This document shows, in pieces, positions 52,861 through 62,253 of a DNA stretch of 64,000 nt. The position numbers and the translations under genes are program-made. Below the pieces are notes generated by a model that worked only from the letters and a program-made list of their open reading frames with translations, was not told the DNA's origin and ran no database searches. The stretch comes from JBKBIP01 sp046297495. GTDB lineage: Bacteria; Planctomycetota; Planctomycetia; Gemmatales; Gemmataceae. Location: assembly GCA_046297495.1 (NCBI GenBank), contig JBKBIP010000010.1:106982-170981 (forward strand). The letters run 5' to 3'. Position 1 is the stretch's first letter; each line of letters begins with the position of its first letter.

Positions 52861-54198
52861 ATGGCGGACGCGCGACCCGAGACGACTGCCGCGAATTTGT
52901 CCGCTCCCACCCTGGGGCTGGGGTTGCGGCTCAACTTGTCAGTGATGATGTTTTTGCAATTCGCCGTCTGGGGAGCGTGGTTCGTCGTGCTCGGCAACTA
53001 TGTCCGGGCGATGAATTTCTCGGATGTGTATGTCGGTAGTCTGTATGCCACCATCCCGTTGGGAGCGATCATTTCGCCGATCTTCGTGGGCCAGATCGCC
53101 GACCGCTACTTTTCCAGCGAACGGCTGATGGCGATCTTACACTTAGTCGGAGCGGGATTGCTGTTCTGGTTGGCGCAATTGACGGAGCCACGGATTTTCT
53201 ACTGGGTCGCGTTGCTGTATGCCCTGATGTACGCGCCGACGCTGGCGTTGTGTAACTCGATCTCGTTCACCCATCTGCCCGACGCCACTCGCGACTTTCC
53301 GGGGGTGCGCGTGCTGGGAACAATTGGTTGGATCGTAGCCGGTTTCGCCGTCACCGCCCTGTTGTATCTCTTTGCCAACGCCGATACGGTCAAGCAATTG
53401 CCGGCCCCGGAATTTTCGGTGCTCATTGGCGGCGTTCGCTTCACGCTGCCGTTGCTGCTGGCCGCCATGCTGTCGTTGCTGTTGGGTCTATGGAGTTTCT
53501 TTTTGCCGCACACGCCGCCAACTGGCAAGGCTGGCGAGACCCTGCCGTTCTTGCGTGCCGTGGGGTTGATGCGCGAGCCGTCGTTCGCGGTGTTCTACGG
53601 CGTATCCTTCGTCATCACCATCGTCTTGGCCTTTTATTACAGTTTCACCGGTCTGTTCTTGCAAAATTCACAAGGGGTGGAAGAAGCCGCCATCTCTTCC
53701 ATCATGACCATCGGCCAATTCGCCGAGATGATCTTGTTACCTTTTCTCCCGTTTTTCTTGTATCGCATGGGGATGAAATGGGTGCTGGCCTTGGGGATGT
53801 TGTGCTGGGGGATTCGCTATGGCATCTTCGCTTTGGGCAGCCCGTATGCGTTGATCTTGCTGGGGATCGCCCTGCACGGCATCTGTTTTGACTTCTTCTT
53901 CGCCGCCGGCTTCATCCATGTCGATAACAAGGCCCCGCGAGACATTCGCGCCAGTGCCCAAGCGTTGTTCGGTTTCCTCACGTATGGGGCTGGAATGTAC
54001 TTGGGCAGCGAGCTATCGGGGCGCGTGGCCGCTTACTTCACCGATCCCGCCACCGACACCACGAACTGGACCGGCTTTTGGCTGGTGCCCTGTATTGGCG
54101 TGTTGATTTCCTTCGCCATCTTCGTCCTATTCTTCCGAGATGACGCTAAGGAGGCATCAACCGAGGCTGTCGCGCAGGTGGAGCCGCAAACGGCGTGA
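52861..54198 (+). CDS. MFS nucleoside:H+ symporter-like transporter
   Basis: This 445-residue protein has about 12 transmembrane helices. The pattern LSVMMFLQFAVWGAWFVVLG at the start, ISPIFVGQIADRYFSSERLM after helix 2 and GICFDFFFAAGFIHVDNKAP in the second half are characteristic of the nucleoside:H+ symporter (NupG/XapB-like) branch of MFS. Uptake of nucleosides or similar small molecules is inferred. AAGGAG precedes the ATG at 52861. Confidence 0.9.
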   Translation: MADARPETTAANLSAPTLGLGLRLNLSVMMFLQFAVWGAWFVVLGNYVRAMNFSDVYVGSLYATIPLGAIISPIFVGQIADRYFSSERLMAILHLVGAGLLFWLAQLTEPRIFYWVALLYALMYAPTLALCNSISFTHLPDATRDFPGVRVLGTIGWIVAGFAVTALLYLFANADTVKQLPAPEFSVLIGGVRFTLPLLLAAMLSLLLGLWSFFLPHTPPTGKAGETLPFLRAVGLMREPSFAVFYGVSFVITIVLAFYYSFTGLFLQNSQGVEEAAISSIMTIGQFAEMILLPFLPFFLYRMGMKWVLALGMLCWGIRYGIFALGSPYALILLGIALHGICFDFFFAAGFIHVDNKAPRDIRASAQALFGFLTYGAGMYLGSELSGRVAAYFTDPATDTTNWTGFWLVPCIGVLISFAIFVLFFRDDAKEASTEAVAQVEPQTA

Positions 54199-54238
54199 GG
54201 GGCGGCAAGTCGCAATTTCGTTTCTTGGCCCAGATTCC

Positions 54239-54244
54239 TATAAT
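54239..54244 (+). promoter_or_regulatory. -10 element TATAAT upstream of panB
   Basis: A consensus TATAAT lies 102 bases before the panB start. The candidate -35 (TTTCGT at 54216-54221) is weak. Confidence 0.4.
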
Positions 54245-54346
54245 AGGGACACACGGCGCATGGAAGTGAGTTCCCTTTTCTCTCCCGTCGGGATAGCGCC
54301 CTTGAGTCGTCGCGTTCCGACCGACCTTCGATAATGGAGTATCCCC

Positions 54347-55198
54347 ATGAGTGCCACGATGAGCGTGCAAGAACGGGCCAATGGCGTAGTGGTTTCCGCT
54401 CTCGATGAAGCGCGGCCGGTGACGGTGCCGGATTTTCTGGCGGCCAAGGCGCGCGGCGTCCGGCTGACCATGTTGACGGCTTATGACTACACCACGGCCC
54501 GCTTGCTGGACGCGGCCGGCGTCGATGGGCTGCTCGTCGGCGATTCGCTGGGCATGGTGGTGCAAGGGCAGGACACGTCCCTGACGGTGACGCTGGAGGA
54601 AGTGCTGTACCATACCCGTTGCGTGGCCCGCGGGGTGAAACGCAGCCTGTTGGTAGCCGACATGCCGTTCATGACCTTCCAGGTTAGCCCGCAACAGGCC
54701 CTCCAAAATGCCGGGCGGCTTGTCAAGGAAGGGGGCGCGCATGCGGTCAAGCTCGAAGGGGGCGTGCGCAGCGCGGCCAGCATTGCCGCCATCACCGGGG
54801 CCGACATCCCCGTCATGGGGCATATTGGCTTGACGCCGCAGTCGGTGCGCCGTTTCGGTGGCTTCCGCGTTCAGCGCGACGAACAGAAACTGATCGACGA
54901 TGCCTTGGCCACCGAGCAAGCCGGCGCCTTCGCCCTGGTCGTCGAGTGCGTGCCAGCGGAGCTGGCCCAGAAGATCACCGCCGCCGTCCAGATTCCCACC
55001 ATCGGCATTGGCGCCGGCGCTGGCTGCGATGGACAAATCTTGGTCACGCACGACATGCTCGGCCTGTTCGACGACCTGCGCCCCCGCTTCGTCAAGCACT
55101 ACGCCGATTTGGGACAAGCCATTCGCGCGGCCGTGTCGAATTACTGTCGTGAAGTGCGCGAGGGAGCGTTTCCGGGAACGGAACATAGCTTTCGGTAG
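54347..55198 (+). CDS. panB: 3-methyl-2-oxobutanoate hydroxymethyltransferase
   Basis: This 283-residue enzyme adds a hydroxymethyl group from methylenetetrahydrofolate to ketoisovalerate in pantothenate synthesis. Motifs are MLTAYDYTTARLLDAAGVDG, LVGDSLGMVVQG with the metal-binding Asp, GGVRSAASIAAI, GHIGLTPQSV and TIGIGAGAGCDGQILVTHD. A 30-residue N-terminal extension precedes the core. GGAG lies before the ATG at 54347. No panC or panD is in the window. Confidence 0.97.
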   Translation: MSATMSVQERANGVVVSALDEARPVTVPDFLAAKARGVRLTMLTAYDYTTARLLDAAGVDGLLVGDSLGMVVQGQDTSLTVTLEEVLYHTRCVARGVKRSLLVADMPFMTFQVSPQQALQNAGRLVKEGGAHAVKLEGGVRSAASIAAITGADIPVMGHIGLTPQSVRRFGGFRVQRDEQKLIDDALATEQAGAFALVVECVPAELAQKITAAVQIPTIGIGAGAGCDGQILVTHDMLGLFDDLRPRFVKHYADLGQAIRAAVSNYCREVREGAFPGTEHSFR

Positions 55199-55248
55199 GG
55201 GAACTGCGTCCCGGTCCTCTTGGCCTCTTGGCGGCGCGCCACCCCTGG

Positions 55249-55277
55249 TTGCCAACGGCGCGGGGCTAGTGTATGCT
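55249..55277 (+). promoter_or_regulatory. Promoter TTGCCA-17-TATGCT
   Basis: The -35 (55249-55254) and -10 (55272-55277) are 17 bases apart. It lies about 170 bases before the small membrane protein gene at 55449. Confidence 0.5.
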
Positions 55278-55448
55278 AGATGTTTGGAGCCAGATGGGGT
55301 GGCTGAGGCTGAATGGAGTTGAAGCCCCGGCGCCAACTGCGTCACCCTTTGAAGTATAAACGCTTGGAACCTTTCACTGCGAAGCGGACCCAAAGAGGCG
55401 GCAGGCCTTCCTGGTTCGCTGGACACGGACATCAAGAGAGCAACTATC

Positions 55449-55706
55449 ATGGTCCATCTAGCCCCACCACGCCCCCCCATCCGCATCCCGCGCGTAGCCT
55501 TGGCCGATGATGATGGGCTGAGACGGATGCGCGCGCGCTCGCTGCAACTCTCCTTGTCGATTGCGACCATCCTCGCCACCGCTTGGTGCTGCTCGCTCGG
55601 CTGGGGGCCAGGCATCATCGCCTTGATGGTGGCCAAACATGTCTTGGTGGCCATTCTCGCCATGGGCTTGGGCATCGACGCCCCCAAGCGAGCGGAGCTG
55701 GGGTGA
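55449..55706 (+). CDS. Small hypothetical membrane protein
   Basis: The product has 85 residues with two hydrophobic segments (SLSIATILATAWCCSLGWG and GIIALMVAKHVLVAILAMGL) after a basic Pro/Arg-rich start. I do not recognise a family. A good promoter lies upstream, but the ribosome binding site (AAGAGAG) is only fair. It sits between panB and phoR. Confidence 0.55.
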   Translation: MVHLAPPRPPIRIPRVALADDDGLRRMRARSLQLSLSIATILATAWCCSLGWGPGIIALMVAKHVLVAILAMGLGIDAPKRAELG

Positions 55707-56025
55707 GGAGCAATTCCCTGGATGGCAGAGTTCCACTTTACTTCAATAGTGAACTTGTGTATAAAATAAATAGAAGGAAAAACATTCAACTCCCTTTTCC
55801 CCTCTTCTCCTGTCAAAATGGCAGTTTCATTGTTGCATTCCACTCCACCCCCCTATTCCTCTATTTTTAACCTCAAGCGTGCAATAAAATAATCCATTGC
55901 ATATGGCAATCATGCTCCACCTTCCATCCACATCAATTCTTCCATCCTACGTTGTTAGTTGCTTCCTATAATCCTCCAAGGAAAGAAACGCCCATCTGGC
56001 ATCATGGGGAAGGTAGCGGCGACGC
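55707..56025. other. AT-rich intergenic region upstream of phoR
   Basis: This 319-bp stretch is far less GC-rich than its surroundings, particularly 55740-55960, with many C/T-rich words. A TATAAT at 55967-55972 may be the phoR -10, 54 bases before its ATG; the -35 is unclear. A direct repeat CTTCCATCC occurs at 55921 and 55938. No gene is supported. Confidence 0.45.
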
Positions 56026-57819
56026 ATGGCGTGGCGATTATATGTTATGGGAGTGGGGCTGGTCTTCGCGGCCATCGCCGTTGGCGGAGCAGTCGTCGTC
56101 CAGCAGCGCGAACAAGATGAATGGCAGCGCCTGGAACAAGAAACGCGGCTCAAGGCGTTGCTGGCGCGCGCGAGTCTTGCCGACTCCAGCCTGGCCCCTG
56201 AGGACCGCCAACAGACCCTGGCACGGCTGCGGGCGCTAACGGGTTGTCAAATCACGCTGTTCGACGCCCATCAACGCATCCTGGCTGATTCCGATTTCGA
56301 CTTGCCGACGTTGCACGCCAGCCCTTACGCCGTCCAGCCCGAAGTGCAAAGCGTATCGCCGAATGGCTTTTCGAGTGACATCCGTATGGCGACATCCGAC
56401 GGCCCCCTGATGTATTACTTGGCCTTGCGCGTGAAGCCCCCCGCGCGCGGTGTCGCTTGGGTGCGCGTGGCTCAACCGCTCACGGATTTGCGGCGACAGC
56501 TGGCGCGGTGGCGTTGGCAAGTGCTGGGACTGGCGGTCTTGGGGAGCGGCGCGGCGGCGCTTCTGCTGTTCTGGACGCGGCGCCGCCTGTTGCGCCCGTT
56601 GCGCAAGCTGACCCTCAGCGCCGAACGCATCGCCGCTGGCGCCTACGGCCACAAGGTCTATCCCGAGGATTACGACGACATCGGCCTGCTGGCTCGGACC
56701 TTCAATTACATGAGCGAACGTCTGGCGGTGCAGTTCGCGCAGCTGGAGGAGGACCGCCAACAATTACGTGCCGTGCTGAGCGGCATGATCGAAGGGGTCG
56801 TGGCCCTCGACGCCGAGCAACGCATCCTGTTCGTCAACGAACGGGCGGCGCAGCTGCTGGAATTCGACGCCGTGGGGAGCGTCGGGCACAAGCTCTGGGA
56901 AGTGATCCGTCATCCCGTTCTGCAAGAGGCCGCCCAACAAGCCTTGGAAGGGGAGCTGCCGCGCTCCCGCGAACTGACCTGGAACGAGACGCCAGGGAAA
57001 AACCTCACGCTCCAGGCGGCGCGGCTGCCTGGTGAACCGGCGCGTGGCGTCGTGTTGGTGCTGCACGACACCACCGAGCTACGCCGCCTGGAACGGCTGC
57101 GGCATGAATTTGTCGCTAACGTGTCGCACGAGCTGAAGACCCCCTTGTCGGTCATCACGGCTTGCGTGGAAACCTTGCAAGATGGCGCGGTCGAGGATGT
57201 CCGGCACCGCGACGCCTTTCTCGAACAGATCGCCGAGCAAAGCGACCGCTTGCTCGCCCTTATCATGGATTTAATTAGCTTGGCCCGCATTGAATCGGGG
57301 GACGAAGTGTTCGAGCCGCGCGCCGTCGCGCTGGAACCGCTGGTCGGAGAGTGTCTGGACCGGCATCGCGCCCGCGCCGAGGCCAAGCAATTGCGGCTGG
57401 AAGCGATTCCGCCTACCCTGACTGCGCAAAACCAGGATGCGCCGGCAAAACGAGCCGAGGTGGTAGCTTGGGCAGATGAGGAAGCCGTCGCTCAAATTCT
57501 CGATAACTTGGTGGATAATGCCATCAAATACACCCAGGCGGGGGGATATGTGCGGGTTGCCTGGCACAGCGACGGCGCTTATGCTTGTCTGCGCGTCGAG
57601 GATAATGGCATTGGCATCCCCGAACGGGACTTGCCGCGCATCTTTGAACGCTTCTATCGGGTGGATAAAGCGCGGTCCCGCGAGATGGGGGGCACCGGGC
57701 TTGGTCTATCGATTGTCAAACATCTAGCGCAGGCCATGCAAGGGACCATCAGCGCGGCGAGTCAACCTGGGAAAGGTAGCACGTTTACCGTCCGCTTGCC
57801 CCGCCCACGAAATGGTTAA
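56026..57819 (+). CDS. phoR: Phosphate-regulon-type sensor histidine kinase PhoR
   Basis: The product has 597 residues: an N-terminal transmembrane helix (VMGVGLVFAAIAVGGAVVV), a periplasmic sensor of about 130 residues, a second helix near 165-185, HAMP (RRRLLRPLRKLTLSAERI), a PAS region near 250-350, the HisKA box HEFVANVSHELKTPLSVI with the phospho-acceptor His near 366, and an HATPase domain with DNLVDNAIKYTQ and GGTGLGLSIVKHL. It senses a signal, probably phosphate status, and phosphorylates PhoB encoded downstream. The ATG at 56026 has GGAAGG somewhat far upstream. Confidence 0.93.
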   Translation: MAWRLYVMGVGLVFAAIAVGGAVVVQQREQDEWQRLEQETRLKALLARASLADSSLAPEDRQQTLARLRALTGCQITLFDAHQRILADSDFDLPTLHASPYAVQPEVQSVSPNGFSSDIRMATSDGPLMYYLALRVKPPARGVAWVRVAQPLTDLRRQLARWRWQVLGLAVLGSGAAALLLFWTRRRLLRPLRKLTLSAERIAAGAYGHKVYPEDYDDIGLLARTFNYMSERLAVQFAQLEEDRQQLRAVLSGMIEGVVALDAEQRILFVNERAAQLLEFDAVGSVGHKLWEVIRHPVLQEAAQQALEGELPRSRELTWNETPGKNLTLQAARLPGEPARGVVLVLHDTTELRRLERLRHEFVANVSHELKTPLSVITACVETLQDGAVEDVRHRDAFLEQIAEQSDRLLALIMDLISLARIESGDEVFEPRAVALEPLVGECLDRHRARAEAKQLRLEAIPPTLTAQNQDAPAKRAEVVAWADEEAVAQILDNLVDNAIKYTQAGGYVRVAWHSDGAYACLRVEDNGIGIPERDLPRIFERFYRVDKARSREMGGTGLGLSIVKHLAQAMQGTISAASQPGKGSTFTVRLPRPRNG

Positions 57820-57834
57820 GTTTTTTGTGGTTTC

Positions 57835-57866
57835 TTCACATAATCCTCACATGGATTCGCTATAAC
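57835..57866 (+). promoter_or_regulatory. Pho-box-like direct repeat and -10 upstream of pstB
   Basis: Two 7-base repeats, TTCACAT (57835-57841) and CTCACAT (57846-57852), are separated by four bases, matching the 11-bp PhoB-box period. TATAAC (57861-57866) follows eight bases later, where a -10 is expected. It probably drives pstB-phoU-phoB. This is inference from spacing. Confidence 0.5.
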
Positions 57867-57939
57867 ATCACCGCGCGGCAAACGCCCGCCGCTTTCCCGA
57901 GGCGTTGTCCATCCGCGCTGGCACTAGAGGTCGGAAAAC

Positions 57940-58770
57940 GTGTCCACGCTAACTTACTCCGCTATCTTCACCGAGCGTCAATTTAACGGCCGACAATCGC
58001 CAGACCTGACGGCGGCCAAACCCAAGTTCGTCGTTTCGCACCTGAATTTCTGGTACGGCGCGACGCAAGCCCTGCACGATGTCTCGCTGGTGATTCCCGA
58101 ATGTTCTGTCATGGCGTTGATCGGTCCCTCTGGCTGCGGCAAATCGACGTTCTTGCGCATGCTCAACCGGCTGAACGACCTGATCGAAGGAACCCGCCAT
58201 GAAGGACAAATTATGTTCGACGGCGGTAATCTGTATGATCCCGCTCTTGACTTGGTGCAGCTGCGGCGGCGCGTGGGCATGGTCTTTCAAAAGCCGAATC
58301 CTTTTCCTAAGTCCATTTTCGAGAATGTGGTGTACGGCCCGCGCGTGGCGGGCTTACGCAATCGCATAAGGTTAATGGAGATTGCCGAGACCTGTTTGCG
58401 GAAAGTCGCCTTGTGGGATGAAGTCAAGGATCGCTTGCACCAATCCGCCTTGGCACTGTCCGGGGGCCAACAACAGCGCTTGTGCATCGCTCGCGCCTTG
58501 GCCACCGATCCGGAAGTCTTGCTGATGGATGAACCCGCCTCGGCCCTCGATCCGACCTCGACCGCCCGCATCGAAGACCTCATCTTCGATCTCAAACGCC
58601 AATACACGATTGTCATCGTCACACACAACATGCAGCAAGCCGCCCGCGTTTCCGATATGACGGCCTTCTTCTTTCAGGGACATTTGATCGAAACCGCCTT
58701 GACCGATCAAATGTACACGAAACCTAAGGTCAAACAGACGGAAGACTACATTACCGGCCGGTTTGGGTGA
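57940..58770 (+). CDS. pstB: Phosphate ABC transporter ATP-binding protein PstB
   Basis: The product has 276 residues. Walker A is GPSGCGKSTFLRMLNRLNDL, followed by the Q-loop VFQKPNPFPKSIFENVVYGP, the signature LSGGQQQRLCIARALA and Walker B VLLMDEPASALDP; all fit PstB rather than a generic ABC ATPase. It would energise phosphate uptake through PstA and PstC, but pstS, pstC and pstA are not in this window. The N-terminal 30 residues are an extension. The start is GTG at 57940 with AGAGG upstream. Confidence 0.95.
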   Translation: MSTLTYSAIFTERQFNGRQSPDLTAAKPKFVVSHLNFWYGATQALHDVSLVIPECSVMALIGPSGCGKSTFLRMLNRLNDLIEGTRHEGQIMFDGGNLYDPALDLVQLRRRVGMVFQKPNPFPKSIFENVVYGPRVAGLRNRIRLMEIAETCLRKVALWDEVKDRLHQSALALSGGQQQRLCIARALATDPEVLLMDEPASALDPTSTARIEDLIFDLKRQYTIVIVTHNMQQAARVSDMTAFFFQGHLIETALTDQMYTKPKVKQTEDYITGRFG

Positions 58771-58774
58771 GATG

Positions 58775-58788
58775 GATCAGTGATCAGT
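58775..58788. repeat. Two GATCAGT heptamers after pstB
   Basis: GATCAGT is repeated exactly in tandem, five bases after the pstB stop. It may be a remnant of the heptamer element family seen elsewhere in the window. Confidence 0.4.
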
Positions 58789-58963
58789 CGTAAATGACTA
58801 GAAGTTCGAATGATGATTTTCCATTGGAGATTTATCGATGCGTGCTCGTCCAGAGCAACGCGGCGCGAATCGATTAATCCGTTATGATGGATGAAGGATG
58901 AATATGATTGCCTCGAATCTGAGATGGGCCGGTTTGTGCCGCCCCGCGCAGGAGAAAAAAGCG

Positions 58964-59647
58964 ATGTCCAAGCACCTGGAACGAGAATTGGATAATTTGC
59001 AGCGCGACATTATGAAGATGGCGGCGATCGTGGAGGAAACCGTGTACAAATCGGTGCGGGCGTTGCGCGAACGAGACGCCGCCTTGGCGCGCGAAGTCAT
59101 CGAGGGGGAGAGTGACATCGACAGCCAAGAAAATGACGTGGAAGAGGAATGCCTGAAAATTCTAGCCCTGCATCAACCCGTGGCCTTCGATCTGCGCCGC
59201 ATCGCCTCGGCCATGAAGATCAACTCTGAGCTAGAACGGATGGCGGACCTTTCCGAAGCCATCGCCAAGAAAGCCTTGATCCTGATTCGCAATCCCCAGC
59301 TGGAAGTTCCCGAAGACCTGCAACCGATGGCGGATCTGGTCACGTCCACGGTGCGACAAAGCCTTGACGCCTTTGTCAGCCTGGATCCCCATTTGGCCCG
59401 GCGCGTCATCCGCCTGGATGACGAAGTGGACGCCTACAAACGCGACATCATCCAACAGGTCATCGCCACCATGAAGCAATCCCCCCACCTGATCGAGCCG
59501 GCCCTCTCCATGTTGTCTGCCGTTCGTCACCTGGAACGCATCGCCGATCACGCCACCAACATCGCCGAGGACGTCGTTTACCTCGTGGAGGGAGAAATCG
59601 TGCGCCATCGCCCCGAAGCGGTTCAACAGAAAGAAGAGGGATCATGA
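58964..59647 (+). CDS. phoU: Phosphate signalling protein PhoU
   Basis: This 227-residue helical protein has two PhoU repeats: DNLQRDIMKMAAIVEETVYK with DIDSQENDVEEECLKILA and PVAFDLRRIASAMKINSELE in the first, then VSLDPHLARRVIRLDDEVD and RHLERIADHATNIAEDVVYL in the second. It links PstB to PhoR and damps the phosphate response. AGGAG lies nine bases before the ATG at 58964; a start at 58898 is also open. It overlaps phoB by four bases. Confidence 0.95.
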   Translation: MSKHLERELDNLQRDIMKMAAIVEETVYKSVRALRERDAALAREVIEGESDIDSQENDVEEECLKILALHQPVAFDLRRIASAMKINSELERMADLSEAIAKKALILIRNPQLEVPEDLQPMADLVTSTVRQSLDAFVSLDPHLARRVIRLDDEVDAYKRDIIQQVIATMKQSPHLIEPALSMLSAVRHLERIADHATNIAEDVVYLVEGEIVRHRPEAVQQKEEGS

Positions 59648-60393
59648 CGCTGGGATCATCGGTTGTTTCAGCTCCAATTGAGTTACGTATGGGAATGCCC
59701 CGACCACGCATCCTCATCATCGAAGATGAGCGTGCCTTGACACAAGTGCTGACCTACAATCTGGAGCGCGAAGGTTACGAAGCCATCGTGACCCACGACG
59801 GCCAAGAGGGGCTGCGCAAGGCGCAGACGCTCTTGCCCGACTTGATTATCTTGGACCTGATGTTGCCCTCGCTGGGGGGGCTGGACATTTGCCGGGAAAT
59901 CCGCGCCGGCGAACGCACCCGCGACATCCCCATCCTCATGCTGACCGCCAAGGCGGAAGAGACGGACCAGGTGGTCGGCTTCTCGCTGGGGGCCGATGAT
60001 TACGTCACCAAGCCGTTTAGCGTCAAGGTCCTGCTGCAACGCATCAAGGCTCTGCAACGCCGCGTCGAGGCGGGCAACGAACCCGCTGACATCATCGAGC
60101 ATCTTGACGTGCGCATCGACCGCATTCGCCATCGCGCCACGGCGCAAGGGCGCGAGTTGGATTTAACGCCGACGGAATTTCGCTTGCTCGAATGCCTGTT
60201 GCGCCAACCTGGCCGGGCCTTCACGCGCCACCAGCTCATGGATGCGGCCATCGGCGAAGGGGCCATCGTCCTCGAACGGACCATTGACGTGCATGTCAAA
60301 ACCTTACGCCGCAAGCTGGGAGTCCCCGACTTGATCGAAACCGTGCGCGGCGTCGGCTACCGCTTCCGCGAACGGGAAGGGGACGAGGAGTAA
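59644..60393 (+). CDS. phoB: Response regulator PhoB-like
   Basis: This 249-residue protein has a receiver domain (acidic EDE near 27-29, the phospho-acceptor Asp in DLIILDLMLPS near 69, Lys in DYVTKPFS) and an OmpR/PhoB winged helix (TPTEFRLLECLLRQPGRAFT and DVHVKTLRRKLG with TVRGVGYRF). It is the likely target of PhoR and binder of Pho boxes. The ATG at 59644 overlaps the phoU stop as ATGA, suggesting translational coupling; ATGs at 59689 and 59695 would remove a 15-residue extension. Confidence 0.93.
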   Translation: MTLGSSVVSAPIELRMGMPRPRILIIEDERALTQVLTYNLEREGYEAIVTHDGQEGLRKAQTLLPDLIILDLMLPSLGGLDICREIRAGERTRDIPILMLTAKAEETDQVVGFSLGADDYVTKPFSVKVLLQRIKALQRRVEAGNEPADIIEHLDVRIDRIRHRATAQGRELDLTPTEFRLLECLLRQPGRAFTRHQLMDAAIGEGAIVLERTIDVHVKTLRRKLGVPDLIETVRGVGYRFREREGDEE

Positions 60394-60418
60394 GAGTCCA
60401 ATCAGTTCGTTTGCTCAA

Positions 60419-60453
60419 CCCCGAAGCCTGTTTCGCCCTTCTGAGGCTTGGGG
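60419..60453. terminator. Hairpin between convergent phoB and ptsI
   Basis: CCCCGAAGCCT (60419-60429) pairs with AGGCTTGGGG (60444-60453) with a single bulged G. It lies in the short gap between the two convergent stop codons. Confidence 0.55.
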
Positions 60454-60461
60454 AGCGGCGT

Positions 60462-62213
60462 CTAGCGGCGCATGTCCAGCAAGCGGACATTGGGGCAGAG
60501 CTGCCGGATTTGGCGCGTGAGATAGCTACGAATCTCGCCGCGCGTGGTCATGCGCAGCACGCGCTCGGCCACGTCGCACATGAGTGGGCCGGTGGCGTGG
60601 CGCACCACTTCCTTGATCGACGGTACGAAGGCGGGACTCATGCTCAGGCGGCGCAGCCCCATGCCCAAGACGGGCAGCAGGCAGCGTGGCCGGCCCGCCA
60701 TCTCACCGCACAGCGTCACCGGCTTGCCGTGGCGATTGCACGCGTCGATGATATGCCGCAACATGCGGAACAGGGCCGGCGCGAACGGCTCGCACAGATG
60801 GGCCACCTTGGGATTGTCGCGGTCGGCGGCCATCAGGTACTGCGTCAAGTCGTTGGAACCGATGCTGACGAAATCCACCTCATCCAGCCAATCCTCAATG
60901 CACAAGGCCGCCGCCGGCACCTCGACCATGATCCCCAAAGGTACGTGCTCCCCACATGGCATTCCTTGACTGCGCAACAGCAATTGGGTGCGCCGCACGA
61001 TGCGCTTCAGCCGATGAATTTCCTCCAACGTACTGATCATCGGAAACATCAGGCTCACCTTACCATAATGAGCCGCGCGCAGAATGGCCCGTAGCTGTGT
61101 TTGGAAGAATTCGGGATGGGCCGTGCTCAAGCGGATGCTGCGCCAACCCATGAAGGGGTTGGCCTCGCGTTGCTGTCCCAGATAGGGCAATTGTTTGTCA
61201 CCGCCGAGGTCCAGAGTGCGGATGGTGACGGCGCGATGGGGGGCGGCCTCGATGACCGCCTTGTAGGTGGCCAATTGTTCTTCCTCGTTGGGGACCGAGG
61301 CATGGCCGAGAAACAGATATTCGGTGCGGTACAAACCCACGCCGCTGGCCCCGACCCGGCAAGCGTTGCGCGCGTCGGCCAAGCCATTGACATTAGCCAA
61401 CAGCTCGACACGGATGCCGTCGGCGGTCACGGCTTCCTGATCTTGATTCTCGATCAACCGATCGCGCAGATCGAAGTATTCGCGCTGCAACTTGCGATAG
61501 GCCGACTCGATTTCCGGGCCGGGGTTGATATAGACATGCCCTTCCCGGCCGTCCATGGCGATCAGGTCGCCGGTGTGGATGTCGTTCAAGAGGCCGCGCA
61601 GCCCCGTGATGGCCGGAATGCCCAGCGCGCGGGCCAGGATGACGGCATGGCCGGTGGCACCGCCCCCTTCGGTGAGGATGCCGGCGACTTGCAGCCGCTC
61701 GAAACGCACCGCCTGCGAGGGCAAAATCTCTGGGGCCACGATGACGACCGGTTCGGTGTGGTCGAGGGGTTGTTGATTGGTTTGCAAGGCCAGATGGGCG
61801 GTGACGCGGCCGACGACATCGCGCAGGTCGGCCATGCGCTCCTGCAAGTAGGCGTCCTCGATCCGCGTGAACAGCTTGATGTATTCATCGAGCACGCCGT
61901 GCAGGGCAGAGAGGGCATCGACGCGCTGATGCACGATGGCCGCCTTGACCTTACTCACCAGAGCCGGATCGCGCAACAACAGCCGATGCGCGCGAAAGAT
62001 GCCCGCTTGTTCCTCGCCGACCTCCTTGGCCACGCGCGCGATGACCGCGTCGAGTTCCAAAGCCGCCGTCAGGCAGGCATGATCGAAGCGGCTGATCTCA
62101 ACCGACAGGCTATCGACACTAATGGCCACCGGCTCGCGGCGCGCCAGTACCTCGTCCACGCAGAACGCGCGGGCCACGGCTATCCCCGGCGATACAGGCA
62201 CGCCTTGCTTCAT
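60462..62213 (-). CDS. ptsI: PTS enzyme I (phosphoenolpyruvate-protein phosphotransferase)
   Basis: This 583-residue enzyme transfers phosphate from PEP to HPr. The phospho-acceptor His lies in GGGATGHAVILARALGIPAI near residue 187. The PEP-binding barrel has RTEYLFLGH, RTLDLGGDKQLPY, NPFMGWRSIR, GIMVEVPAAAL, GSNDLTQYLMAADRD and the catalytic Cys in VTLCGEMAG near 500. Full length is conserved. No HPr or EII gene is in this window, so whether it serves sugar uptake or regulation alone is unclear. A 40-bp gap separates it from the decarboxylase gene upstream. Confidence 0.96.
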   Translation of the reverse strand: MKQGVPVSPGIAVARAFCVDEVLARREPVAISVDSLSVEISRFDHACLTAALELDAVIARVAKEVGEEQAGIFRAHRLLLRDPALVSKVKAAIVHQRVDALSALHGVLDEYIKLFTRIEDAYLQERMADLRDVVGRVTAHLALQTNQQPLDHTEPVVIVAPEILPSQAVRFERLQVAGILTEGGGATGHAVILARALGIPAITGLRGLLNDIHTGDLIAMDGREGHVYINPGPEIESAYRKLQREYFDLRDRLIENQDQEAVTADGIRVELLANVNGLADARNACRVGASGVGLYRTEYLFLGHASVPNEEEQLATYKAVIEAAPHRAVTIRTLDLGGDKQLPYLGQQREANPFMGWRSIRLSTAHPEFFQTQLRAILRAAHYGKVSLMFPMISTLEEIHRLKRIVRRTQLLLRSQGMPCGEHVPLGIMVEVPAAALCIEDWLDEVDFVSIGSNDLTQYLMAADRDNPKVAHLCEPFAPALFRMLRHIIDACNRHGKPVTLCGEMAGRPRCLLPVLGMGLRRLSMSPAFVPSIKEVVRHATGPLMCDVAERVLRMTTRGEIRSYLTRQIRQLCPNVRLLDMRR

Positions 62214-62253
62214 GATTTATTTACTTTAATGCCGCCGCCACGCGCGGTCAATT

